From Eupeodes corollae (Eukaryota; Arthropoda; Insecta; Diptera; Syrphidae), in NCBI RefSeq assembly GCF_945859685.1, contig NC_079147.1:257042572-257106571 (forward strand): a stretch of 64,000 bases of DNA. The letters are read 5' to 3'. Under the pieces are notes generated by a model. It was given only the letters and a program-made list of their open reading frames with translations, had not been told where the DNA came from and ran no database searches. The stretch's first letter is position 1; every line of letters begins with the position of its first letter. Shown here piece after piece: positions 23,226 to 34,075 of this stretch. Position numbers and translations under genes: made by a program.

Positions 23226-23239
23226 ATGAAACGAAATGG

Positions 23240-24215
23240 GTTTGAAACTAATATTTTTATTTGTATTTAATTAATTTCTGTATCGGCTAAGTGTTTAAGG
23301 GTACATTCAAATAATGTATAAACCAGAAGATAATCTGGTTGGGAGGCACTCAAGTGGTAACCTCGCCAAAAAACTGGACGAGTGTACTCAGTCGATCGGG
23401 ATAGAATGCTAGCGGATACTGTTCCTACACTCGGCATAAGTGGCGTTGCCAGCGTCAATGGGGCTGAGCGGCGCGGCGGCGGCGCCGGCGGTCGCGAAGG
23501 CATTATTCTCACCGAACAGAGCAGGATGCGGACATTTTCGCAGCACTCCCATTTATTCAGCAACGGATGATTCTGGAATGTACACATACTACCCTGCCAT
23601 GGCTGTCAGGCACTACTGGAATCGCATGCATCGTCGATAATTTTAGGCGCTGTTGGCTGTGGTGCCGCAGCGATGTCTTGTAAACTCGGGAAAGTCGGCA
23701 TTTGGTCAGATTGCCAAGTGTTGGGTGGGACTCTCGGGACTTCGAGGTGACAGCGGCGCGGCGTTGAGCCCGAAGGCTGCCGTTGAAACAAAGTTCAGGG
23801 CCTCATTCGAGGCGGAGGATATAACGGAGGAGGTGAAGCTGGTCTGACAGGCTGGCGGTTGAATTGGGGCTCCTGGGAACGCTTCAAGTGCTCGATCTCG
23901 TTCAGCATGACTTGACACACTCGACGCAGTTTGTCAATCTCATCGTCAAATCGCTTTCAGTCATCTACAGAGTCTGTGTTCAGTGGTTGGGTGAGGAATC
24001 GGTATTCCTGTCCCCGTGCATTCAGCTTGTATTTGTGCTTAGAGAGTTCCTTGGACAGTTCGTCCTTCTTATTGCGCTGTCGCAGCACCACTTCGGAGTT
24101 GTCATTCTGTGGAAGATACATGGCCACTGATAGGGACCAGTCTGTGGAATGTTGGAGGTCTATGGAAATGGTAAATTTCCGTTTGGACGAAACGATTTTA
24201 AATGTTTTCGTCACT
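23240..24215 (-). pseudogene. Tab2-like retropseudogene (TAK1-binding protein, C-terminal part)
   Basis: Minus-strand frame reads 'IDLQHSTDWSLSVAMYLPQN', 'LRQRNKKDELSKELSKHKYK', stop, 'KRFDDEIDKLRRVCQVMLNE', 'IEHLKRSQEPQF', a Pro/Ser-rich linker with another stop, then 'GSMCTFQNHPLLNKWECCEN'. A coiled coil followed by a linker and a C-terminal NZF zinc finger is the layout of TAB2/TAB3, which link K63 ubiquitin chains to TAK1 kinase in immune signalling. The NZF normally has four zinc cysteines. Here the first (before SMC) is Gly and the third is Trp, so zinc cannot be held. At least three in-frame stops are present and there is no intron. I infer a reverse-transcribed, dead copy; no poly-A tail or target duplication was found. 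GC content is clearly above the flanks. The Tab2 identity rests on motif recognition only. Confidence 0.55.
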
Positions 24216-25079
24216 AACTCGAATCGAATTGAATTTTTTTTGATGAATCAGCTATTGGAAAAGTTGTGTGTGTTCGATTTCATTGGAATTGTGTTCATAT
24301 AGATGATGATAAGGTCTTGTTTTTGAAGATTTATGCAAGATTTTGGTGTAGTTTTGTATTTTAAGCCACTTTGGGAAACTTGCATAGCTTTTCAATGAGC
24401 TCACTATTCTGGACAAGGACAAATCCTATATTACACGCAAAAGATTGCGTGAAGTTTTTTGGGGAAAATTACGTGACGTTTTTATATTTTTGTTTCTTGG
24501 ATTAAAACCCTATTTTCATGTTTTTATTGTTTTCCCAATTTAAAGGATTTGATTGGAATATAATAATTGTTTACAGATTGAAGAATATGTACGGATTTAT
24601 TCTCATGACGTTTTGTGAGTTCTTTATCCGGAATTTTGTGATTTTGTGTTTTGATTTTCACAACTTTGGTGTTTTCTTTATTATTATTTTTCAAAGTTCA
24701 ATGCCATTGTCATGAAATCACAAGTACTTAGGATAATCGAGTCCAAAATCAATTTTTAACAATTTTTTATTTTGCGTAGAAAGCTGTTCATCTGATTTTT
24801 TGTAATATATCAATATCTTCGTCAAATATTTTATTTTGAAGGCGATTTCTGCATGATTTTATAAAAGCCAATATCTCTGCTGATTCTGGACAGAACATGT
24901 ATTTTTGAATGGTCAATTATTAGGTTTATTGTTGTATTCCCTCGATTTCTTCACGAATTTTAATTTGACTGTCATGAGAACTGTGAAATAACCAGTCAAA
25001 AAACGTTCCTTTTGCATAGATAAGTAAACGGTTGTAATACTTCAAAGCATATACACCATCATTTGTATAGTAAGTGTAT
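24216..25079. other. AT-rich sequence, no supported gene
   Basis: Could include 5' sequence of the Tab2-like copy, but nothing recognisable. A 72-codon minus frame at 24926-25144 overlaps the start of the LINE and is probably chance. Confidence 0.4.
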
Positions 25080-26735
25080 GTTGGAAGAATAGTTATTAGC
25101 AAGTCTGAAGTTGAAGAAGCACTTTTAAATCTGAATAATGACAATCGTCCGGGTCCAGATGGAGTGGCTCCAATAGTCTTAAAAATGTGTGCTGCAGTAC
25201 TCTCGGAACCTCTTTCTTATATTTTTAATCTCTCTCTAAAGGTGAATTTCTTTCTGAATGGAAAAAATCTTTCATAATTCCTATTCATAAAGCAGGACCC
25301 AAACATGAAATATCTAACTACCGTCCAATCTGCAAACTGTCCACCATTCCAAAACTTTTTGAAAAACTTGTGTGTGATAAGTTTTCATTTTTCCTTAAGG
25401 AAGTAATATCGCCTTTCCAGCATGGCTTTGTATCGGGCAGGACGACAACTACTAACCTTTCTATTTTCACAAACTATGTTTTCAATAAAATTAAGGCAGG
25501 GTATCAGGTTGACGTCATCTATACTGACTTTGCATTTGCAAAGGCCTTTGATAGAGTCATACATACTATTCTACTGAACAAACTATCAAACGTTGGTTTT
25601 CATTCAAATATTTTGCAATGGCTGATATCTTATCTTATAGGACGCATTCAATTTGTTTCCATTGGTAATGTTCTCTCTAATCCTGTACATGTGTCATCAG
25701 GAGTCCCTCAAGGTAGTCACCTGGGACCCTTACTCTTTCTTATTTTTATTAATGACATGCCAGATATTTTTCATAATTCTCTTAGACTTTTATTTGATGA
25801 CGATCTTAAGTTTTATAGATGCATACAACAAACTGACGATTGCCTCCGCTGGCAAGAAGACCTTAAAAAGCTTATTGAATGGTGCAAGAAAAATCAATTA
25901 TCTTTAAACGTTTCAAAATGTCAATGTTTTTCATTCTATCGTTCTTACTTTCCTACTTTCTTTGAATATAAAATTGGCAGTAGTGTTCTTGAAAGAGTCA
26001 ATGAAAATAAAGATCTTGCTGTTGTTTTTGACCTCAACCTCAATTTTATCAAACATGTTGAATATATTGCTGCCAAAGCTTACTCTATGCTTGGTTTTAT
26101 TAAAAGAAATTCAACAGACTTTTCAAACCCTTATACTATTAAATATCTTTTTTGTTTATACGTAAGATCTATTTTAGAATATTGTTGTGTTGTTTGGAAC
26201 CCATACTATACAATTCATTCATTAAGAATTGAAAGAGTGCAAAAGAATTTCACTAGGTTTGTTGTATGGAAACTTGGATGGAATATTGAAACACCTTCAT
26301 ATGCTACGAGATGCAAACTTATCGGTTAAGAGTCACTTGAAAATCGACGTAAAATCTTCTCTGTTTTATTTATTCGTGATATTCTGTCGCATCATATCAA
26401 CTGCCCATACCTTTTATCTTTAATTCCTTCTCGTCAACTTAGAGATTATGATTAGGGTTAATTACGCAGTTAATGAACCTATAACTCGCTGTGTTTTATA
26501 GGGAAACCAATTCTGTCTCTAATGTAATAGACTTTGATTTCCATTTTAATAGAGTCACCTTAAAAAATAAACTTGTGTTCCATTTCCTAAATATTGATTG
26601 AAATGTATTTATTTATTTACTATTTATTTATTAGTTGCTTTGTTTAAATATTAATTTAATTTTAATTTTAAGCAGTCTGTTAGATGATAAGTGTAATCCC
26701 TGTTTGATGAATAAACTAAACTAAACTAAACTTCT
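25080..26735 (+). mobile_element. Jockey-like LINE, 5'-truncated, nearly open
   Basis: Frame 25089-25240 gives 'SEVEEALLNLNNDNRPGPDG' and 'AVLSEPLSYIFNLSL'. After a frameshift near 25245 come 'EWKKSFIIPIHKAGP', 'NYRPI', 'FQHGFVSGRTTTTNL', 'VIYTDFAFAKAFDRVIH', 'VSSGVPQGSHLGPLLFLIFI', the catalytic box as L-F-D-D-D, 'ENKDLAVVFDLNLNFIKHVE' and 'SILEYCCVVWNPYY'. A TAA interrupts the frame at 26328 and an otherwise intact tail runs to about 26452. Two marks of decay: a 6-bp tandem duplication (TTTGCATTTGCA) inserts Phe-Ala into the first catalytic motif, and Ala of FADD is Asp. The 3' end finishes in TAAAC repeats at 26706-26730, a likely tail. Confidence 0.85.
26706..26730 (+). repeat. (TAAAC)n tail of the LINE
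   Basis: Four AAACT/TAAAC units directly after the LINE 3' region. Simple-repeat tails replace poly-A in several fly LINE clades. Confidence 0.55.
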
Positions 26736-26840
26736 CAAGTGTCAAAAGATGACAGCTTCAAAAGTGACAGTCACAGAAATGACTGGCTATTTAAAATGAA
26801 AAACATTACAAATATGCACTGGAAAATAAGTATAGTTATA

Positions 26841-27794
26841 AACATTGATTTTTTAAGAGCTTGAGAACTTTTAAAAAAAAAAAACGCATAAAATTTGCAA
26901 AATCTCATCGATTCTTTATTTGAAACGTTAGATTAGTCCATGACATTTACTTTTTAAAGATAATTTCATTTAAATGTTGACCGCGGCTGCGTCTTAGGTG
27001 GTCCATTCGGAAAGTCCAATTTTGGGTAACTTTTTCGAGCATTTCGGCCGGAATAGCCCAAATTTCTTCGGAAATGTTGTCTTCCAAAGCTGGAATAGTT
27101 GCTGGCTTATTTGTGTAGACTTTAGACTTGACGTAGCCCCACAAAAAATAGTCTAAAGGCGTCAAATCGCATGATCTTGGTGGCCAACTTACCGGTCCAT
27201 TCCTTGAGATGAATTGTTCTCCGAAGTTTTCCCTCAAAATGGCCATAAAATCGCGAGCTGTGTGGCATGTAGCGCCATCTTGTTGAAACCACATGTCAAC
27301 CAAGTTCAGTTCTTCCATTTTTGGCAACAAAAAGTTTGTTAGCATTGAACGATAGCGATCGCCATTCACCGTAACGTTGCGTCCAACAGCATCTTTGAAA
27401 AAATACGGTCCAATGATTCCACCAGCGTACAAACCACACCAAACAGTGCATTTTTCGGGATGCATGGGCAGTTCTTGAACGGCTTCTGGTTGCTCTTCAC
27501 TCCAAATGCGGCAATTTTGCTTATTTACGTAGCCATTCAACCAGAAATGAGTATCATCGCTGAACAAAATTTGTAGACCATAAATCGGACGTAAAGCGCG
27601 AAACACATTTCGAACCGAACACTGATTTTGGTAATAAAATTCAATGATTTTCAAGCGTTGCTCGTTAGTAAGTCTATTCATGATGAAATGTCAAAGCATA
27701 CTGAGCATCTTTCTCTTTGACACCATGTCTAAAATCCCGCGTGATCTGTCAAATACTAATGCATGAAAATCCTAATCTTAAAAAAATCACCCTT
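26841..27794 (-). mobile_element. Mariner-type element, internally deleted (954 bp)
   Basis: Ends are AACATTGATTTTTTAAGAGC on the left and, read inward from the right, AAGGGTGATTTTTTTAAGAT; TA flanks both sides (26839-26840 and 27795-27796). It is the same family as 61052-62353 but 348 bp shorter. Confidence 0.85.
26947..27681 (-). pseudogene. Mariner-type transposase with 117-residue internal deletion
   Basis: 244-codon open frame starting at ATG 27681 with an intact N-terminus ('MNRLTNEQRLKIIEFYYQNQ'). The helix-turn-helix (DUF4817-like) region breaks off after 'ALRPIYGL' and resumes at 'QILFSDDTHFWLNG', so the second half of the DNA-binding domain and the linker are gone. The DDE core is complete: D in 'FSDDTHF', D in 'WFQQDGATCHTA' and D in 'RSCDLTPLDYFLWG', with 36 residues between the second and third. 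It may fold as a catalytic core but cannot bind its ends normally. The deletion is in frame and has TGT at both breakpoints when compared with 61154-62240. Confidence 0.88.
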
Positions 27795-27796
27795 TA

Positions 27797-30699
27797 TTAA
27801 AACAAGAAATAAATTAATGGTAAAACAGCAAATATATTGCTTTTGGAGGGTTTCAATTTATCTGCCGGTTGATTTTAAAAATTCAAACAAAGCCCCTGTT
27901 TTTAAATGACTTTTGAGACAAAAGAAGCACACATTTAAAGAATTGTTTTTTTTTTTGTTCAATTAATAAGTTTCAAAGAAGCTTTAAGCCTGATTTTAAA
28001 GTAACATGCCTCAAAATTCTAACAATGAAGACGTTTCACATATTCTTCCGAAAAAAACTTGAATCTTTACCTCTATTTGATGAAATATTGAAAATATGCA
28101 TAAAGGAGCCATGTTTCCTTTTTACTCCTTTATTTATCATTGCACCCCACCCAAACCAGTTAAAAATGATGACAACAAAAATAGTTATGAACGCCATATA
28201 AAGCAATCCCAGAGATGACAGTGTCATCTTGAAAACACAAATAAATACCCAGGAGCCACTAAACTAACATATGCCAAAGTCAATCCTCTTCCGAATCCGA
28301 TGCAAATCTCTTCTTTAACAAACAAAAATGCATCACAATAAAACCCAATTTTTTTTCTTGAAGCTACATGTAAACCTACCTTTATTTTCATATATAGATA
28401 CGAAACAAAGCAATGTTATGATTGTGGCATTTTGTATATGAAAATGTACCAATCCAAAGAGAGTATTACGGACAGCTTTGAGATAATCTTCTCTTGAAAT
28501 TCCTTTCATAAGTCCGCATCAGAGGTAGGTCTAGATGCATCCTTTTCAAAAAGTAAAAACAAAATGACAACAAAATAAACAAAACTTTAAATTAATTAGC
28601 AAAACATACATCCGACGACGACGAAGACGACTTGCAACAAAATCCAAATCCCCAAGCAACCTAACCTGGCCAACAGGCGGTCTCAACATATCCCTAGACC
28701 GATACCCATATGCGAAAGTATGTGTCCTCAAGTTCGAGCCATGCAGCGCAGCGCAACTCCATACCTCCACACAATCGACAATTGACAATACAATGGGGTG
28801 AATGTAATTAATCTTGACATAATCTGAGCAGATAATTTCCCATTTTTGGTGTTCGCCGCAGGGCCCGCTCTGCGCACCGACCCGACCAGGCGGAATCTCA
28901 ATTCCAGTCTTGGCTGTTTTTTTTTTCTCCCTCTTCGTCCAGCTATTTTTGTCAGCATAACATTTGCTGGCGGCTTCTTTTTTAATTGTGCTACCGGTCG
29001 CGTCGCGTCGGTCGCTCAGTGATAGTCCCATATATTTACAATGGCCCGGCTCATGATCATCATGACAATGTTATGTCCACATGAGACCATAAACAACAAA
29101 GCACCGGCTGATGGCGCGGGGGACAGAACGGCAGTGGGGAATGCCGTGGTGCGGCTTAAACTAAAACTATTTTTGCGAATACCTACCTACCTAGGTGGAC
29201 TTGGCCCAAAGTGTCAGACGGGCGTTAATTAACCATGTCAGAGCGGTATTGACAAGTTCTTGGTCGTATGAGCTTCATTAATTAGATTTTAGTGTTCATT
29301 CCGGACTCAATGGTCAGTCGGACTTTTTAGATATATGAAACACTAATTTGGCCCTCCTCCACACAGTCATGGAGAATCCCGTGGAAGAAGACGATGACGA
29401 CAATCGCTTGGCCATGATCGTCTGTCAAGATGATTATCGCGGCACATTTGTCTCGCGGTACATAGCCGGGTTGTCATGTTGTTTTTAAATTTAGCGCTCG
29501 TAAAGGTCATGCGCGCTTTTTACGTACCTACTTATTTTATATGAAGGTATTCGTCTTCTTTTTTTCTTTAGGGAAATGCTCACCAGCCAGCCAGTAGCTT
29601 GAATATGCTCCTCCATCTGGTGGTAAGTATATGGATGTAGGTAAGTTTAATCCATGGACTGATCTTTGGACAGATGAGCGAGCTCGCGGTGCACCTTGCT
29701 TTGAATGCGCGCATTCAACCGCATCGCCACACAAAACGCGATGTAGTTGTCAAATGAAATTAATTTTTTGGTTGTCGGTGATTAATTCCCACCACCACCG
29801 CCGCCGTCTCTGTCGGTATAGTAGTGTATACCTTCCCGTCAGTACATAACAACTGCCACTAAAGGCCATCTTCGTGCGGCAGAAGAGAGCACGAAGCTGG
29901 ATGCTAAAGCTGATGCCGATGCTAAGCTGATGGAGTTCTAAAAGGCTCTCGATTCTCAGATTGTATGGAATAATATGGTTGCTTTCTAGAGATCTGTTCG
30001 TTTGGCGTGAATTAATCTGAAAGACGTGGATGCTTCTGTATACACTCAAAAAGGCAAAAAGCGAGGGACTTCGATTAGTTGTATAATTTTTTTGTATGCT
30101 TATGTTTTTTTTTTGGTTATCCGCGATCGGTGCGATGCAAAGAATTATGCGCCATGTTAAAAACCAATGAACATGACTTTTTGAGTTTTAGAACAGATCA
30201 CTGTTGATGCTACTTCTGGCTGCAGTAAGTCTTTGGTGAGTTCAAGCGAACTTCCAGTACTCTGTCTGCTTGTATAGACCCTAAGAATTATTGCAGATGA
30301 ATATCTCTGTACTCATTCTTTATTAGCATTGCTCTTCCTCGCCTTGATGTTGTTTGTCGATGCTTAGGGCTTAATGAGTGGGAGATGGACATTTCCGCTG
30401 ATGCACATCTTGATGTTTAGTTGTTGATTGTCAGTGCTTTTGTTCTTAATTACTATAGTTTAAATTAATAAATAAATGTTTGTAATAAGACCACTACAAA
30501 AAACGAAGAAAATTTGTTTTTTAGCAAAAAAGTTCCTTGAAACTTGTCAGGGAATTCGATACGACAGTGTTGTCTCAGAATGCATAACTTAAAATGTAAC
30601 AATTTTATAGGATTAAAGAATAAAGAGCTGAGAAAACCTCTTGGAAGAAGACGAATTTGTAAAATGGTTAACTCACCAAAAATTATAAAGTAGAGTGTC
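27797..30699. other. Mostly single-copy-looking non-coding region
   Basis: AT-rich to about 28550, then a more complex stretch (28600-30050) with GACGACGACGAAGACGAC near 28613 and a CCACCACCGCCGCCG-type run near 29790. Open frames on both strands overlap one another and none resembles a known protein. A 39-codon frame at 29369-29488 starting M-E-N-P-V-E-E-D is isolated. I could not tell whether this is intron, regulatory DNA or a fast-evolving gene. Confidence 0.4.
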
Positions 30700-32535
30700 A
30701 GCACAAGGAAAGGGAAAGAGGGGTTGAAGGGGAGGAATGCAACTGGCTATTTCTCTAGAGCATAAACCATTAAAATAACAAGAAACATTTCGGCGATGTT
30801 CAAGCGACGTAAATTATTTTATAACGGTAATATCACAAATCAATCTAAATGATCTACGTTCAATACTATCCATGAGGTTTAAGTAAGTTGGAGAAGCACC
30901 AGCTCAGATATGGAAGTTATACTCAAGCTTTGGACGTATATAAGTCTTGCAGATAACATCAAGATCAGAGGGGGAGAAAAACTTCTTGCATCGCCTTAAA
31001 AAACCCAAACTTCTTGCGGCATTTTTGGCAACATCGCGTATGCGTATCACCACAAAAGCTTGTTGGTGATACACATACCGAGAATATGTAGATAATGGCA
31101 CTTTAACGATACGAGACAGAATTGGGTTTTGGAAGCATTAAATTTTACACGGTTTTTTATTCCCCATTGGAATTTAATGAGCTTATCATATTTTGTCGTT
31201 GTAGTGCCACATCCGAAGAAGAGGGATGTGAGTCAGAAAACGAATATGAAAAGCTAAGAGTACTATTGTCGGCAAAACAGTGTATTGGATTAGATGTTGC
31301 AGACCGGAGATCATTAATAAAAATGAGAAAGAGTGTTGGGGATAGAACAGAGCCCTGGGGCACACCAGCATTTATTTTGTGGTTTTCAGACCTGAATTCA
31401 TCCAATACAACTTGTATTGAACGATTCGAAATGTAATTACTAATGCAATGAAGGAGGGAGTCATGAAAACCGAAAGCACGCATTTTCGATAAGAGAGCCT
31501 GATGACAAACCTTTTGCTTTTGAAATATCAAGTGCAATAATCTTACTTTCTCCAAAACGATGTAAAGATTTGCTCCAATGATCGATGAGATAAACTAAAA
31601 GATCACCAGTGGACCTATTGCTACGAAAGCAGTATTGTCGATTATTAAGAAGCTTTCGATCTTTGAGATATTTCTTGAGCTGATAATTAATCAGGGTTTC
31701 CATAACCTAGGAAAGAAGGGACGTAAGTGCAATCGGTCGGCAATGAGAGGATGAGGAAGATTCGCCGTTTTTGGGAATAAGCTGGACAAATGCAGTTTTT
31801 CAACTGCTCGGAACAAGACCTGACTCCTGAGGAGTAGGACAGAAGAAATAGCTTACGCAGTGGTTTGGCAGCGTTGAAGAACACCTCTTCAGGAAAATAT
31901 CGGGGATACCATCCGGACCAGCCGATTTATGAATTTTGAGATCTTTTAGGACTCTCGCTACAGTACGAGTGCGAAACAAGATTTGTCCCATAGAATCATT
32001 AACTCGCTCAAGTACAGGCGGGATCATAACACTCACTGGTAGAGTTGAATTAGCGGCAAACTACCTAGCAAAGAGATTTGCTTTCTCTAAAGAGCTTACA
32101 AATGGAGTGTCATTCACAACGAGCGTAGGAACCGAGGAAGAATTCCTCATATTTTTTACTGCCATTGGGACATTGTAATATTTGTTGCCGTAATTGTTGG
32201 TCATGTACAAATTTGGTCCGTCGAATATGGGCGTTGAAGGCCTCCCTGCCTTGCTTGAACTTATTACGGTTTTCCTCAGTTGGATTGGCTTTAAAGCCAT
32301 GCGTTTTCGTCAGGTCTCATGCTTTAAACCCTATTCATAGTGATCAGTTAAAGATCCTAAAATAATTAGCGAGACCGTCCCAGTTAGCTTTCTCATATTG
32401 CCAAACGGTTCTCTTAGAGGTTCTTTCTCTAACTGTAAGGTTTTTACACGAAAAATTTGCTGATATGACACAATGGTCAAATTTGCCTAGAGGAGATAGA
32501 ACCCTTAGCTCGTTTCACACTACACGGTTTTGACC
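30700..32535 (-). mobile_element. Jockey/X-like LINE relic
   Basis: Minus strand from 32535 down: endonuclease end ('DHCVISANFSCKNLTVRE', 'VWQYEKANWDGL'), linker ('FKANPTEENRNKFKQ'-like, 'VPTLVVNDTPFVSSLEKANL'), and the RT with 'VLKDLKIHKSAGPDGIPDIF', 'NNRQYCFRSNRSTGDLLVYL' and 'IIALDISKA'. Next are 'INAGVPQGSVLSPTLFLIFI', the FADD box altered to F-A-D-N, and 'DVICKTYIRPKLEYNFHI', then the C-terminal 'SLEHRRNVSCYFNGLCSREI' block. Many shifts and stops. The second catalytic Asp is lost, so it is dead. The LINE at 37545-40010 is the same family in the opposite orientation. Confidence 0.85.
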
Positions 32536-32562
32536 GGACGGCTACATTTTTTAGAGGCGCGA

Positions 32563-34075
32563 AGAAGAGCATATACTTACTTACTTAAGGTGGCGCTACA
32601 GTCCTGTGTGAACTAGGGCCTCACTCAGCAAACTTCTCCATCTAGCTCTGTCCTTAGCTAGATGTCTCCAGTCTCGCCCTCCAAGTTGGGTGAGGTCACC
32701 TTCCACTTGTGCGTGCCACCTGATCCGCGGTCCTGTGGGTGTGAATTCGAAGACTTTCCAGGTCGGAGCATTGGTTTCCATGCGCTCTACGTGACCCAGC
32801 CATCTTAGTCGTTGGTTTTTTATCCTTCTGGCTAAGTCTACATCTCTGTACAGCCCGTACAGCTCGTCCTTCCAGCTTCTCCACCACACCGCTTCGATGC
32901 ATACCTGACCTTAGATCACACGAAAAACTTTTCTCTCGAACCGACCCAAGGTGCTTTTATCCGTTTTTGTCATAGTCCGTGCTTCTACACCGTATAGCAG
33001 GACGGGGATGATAAGGGTCTTATACAGCTACACTTTGGTCTTTCGAGAGAGGACTTTACCACTCAATAGCTTTCTTAGCCCAAGTAAACTGCGGTTAGCA
33101 AGAGTTATTCTTCCTATGATCTCAGCGCTGGTGTTGTTTTCTGCGTTTACAGCGGTAGATGGTTTTCTTGACCACCTCAAAGTTACGTCTGTAAATGGTG
33201 ACGTTTTGACCAAGACGTCGGTGTTATAGGTCCTTTCTTGACAACATCGTGTACTTTGTTTTGCCCTCATTAACCGTTAAACCCATTTTTGCCGCCTCTG
33301 CCTCAATACTCACAAAAGCCCCATTGACATCACTCTGAGTTCTTCCGATTATGTCAACGTCATCAGCATATGCCAATAATTGGACAGACTTTGGAAAGAT
33401 AGTGCCTCTAGTGTTGAAGTGTGAGCTCTGCACTATTTTTTCAAGTACGATGTTAAAATTTGTTGACATCGAAAGTTAAGTTGTTTCCAACCTTTATGGA
33501 GCAGCGTGAATTCTCCATGGTCATTGGTCATCCTGCACAAACGGACTAGTTTGGCAGGGATACCAAAACTATACATGGCTCTATACAGCTCGTCCCTGTA
33601 GATGCTGTCATATGCGGCCTTCAATGTGAATATTTGATCAACCATGGACTTTCCTTGTCTAAAACCACACTGATAGTACCTATCAGATTGTTCACATTGG
33701 GCTTCAGACGTTCACACATTACGGCAGAGAAGATTTTATAGGTGATGTTAAGTAGACTGATTCCTCCTATAGTTGGTGCAGTTTAGAGGTCTCCTTTTTT
33801 CGGGATCGGGCAAAAAATTCTGAGGTTCCATTCATCGGGCATGCTTTCTTCCGAACATGTCTTACAGATAAGTTGGTGCATGCTCCTAACCAACTTATCT
33901 CCAGCTGCTTTCAAGATCCCGACATTCAAGCCATCCGCTTCAGCGGCTTTGTTAGACTTCAGCTTAGATATGGCACAATTGAACACTTGGAGGGCAACAT
34001 TAGTAGCGTAAAGCTTTTGCTTCTTGATGGTTTTGCTAGCCTCCTAGCGAAACCATTTCTTAGTCTCTAAAAAAC
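32563..34075 (-). mobile_element. RTE-like LINE relic with (TAAG)n tail
   Basis: Minus strand from 34075 down: 'SKLKSNKAAEADGLNVGILK', 'NLRIFCPIPKKGDL', 'GISLLNITYKIFSAVMCERL', 'MVDQIFTLKAAYDSIYRDEL', 'QLLAYADDVDIIGRTQSDVN' (catalytic YADD kept), 'LTVNEGKTKYTMLSR', 'SWKDELYGLYRDVDLARRIK', 'LRWLGHVERMETNAP' and 'LGGRDWRHLAKDRARWRSLL'. Frames change several times, so it is inactive. The plus-strand ACTTACTTACTTAAGG at 32574-32588 is the 3' tail in reverse; short tetranucleotide tails are usual in RTE-type LINEs. The endonuclease part is missing (5' truncation). Confidence 0.83.
32574..32588 (-). repeat. (TAAG)n tail of the RTE-like LINE
   Basis: Three tandem tetranucleotides at the 3' end of the LINE, directly after the conserved GTAGCGCCACCTTAAG end. 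Confidence 0.65.

Noticed and set aside
23382..23640. Plus-strand open frames in the GC-rich patch
   Set aside because: They are opposite-strand shadows of the Tab2-like relic.
29369..29488. 39-codon frame starting MENPVEEDDDD
   Set aside because: Short, isolated, no splice sites or family resemblance that I could support.
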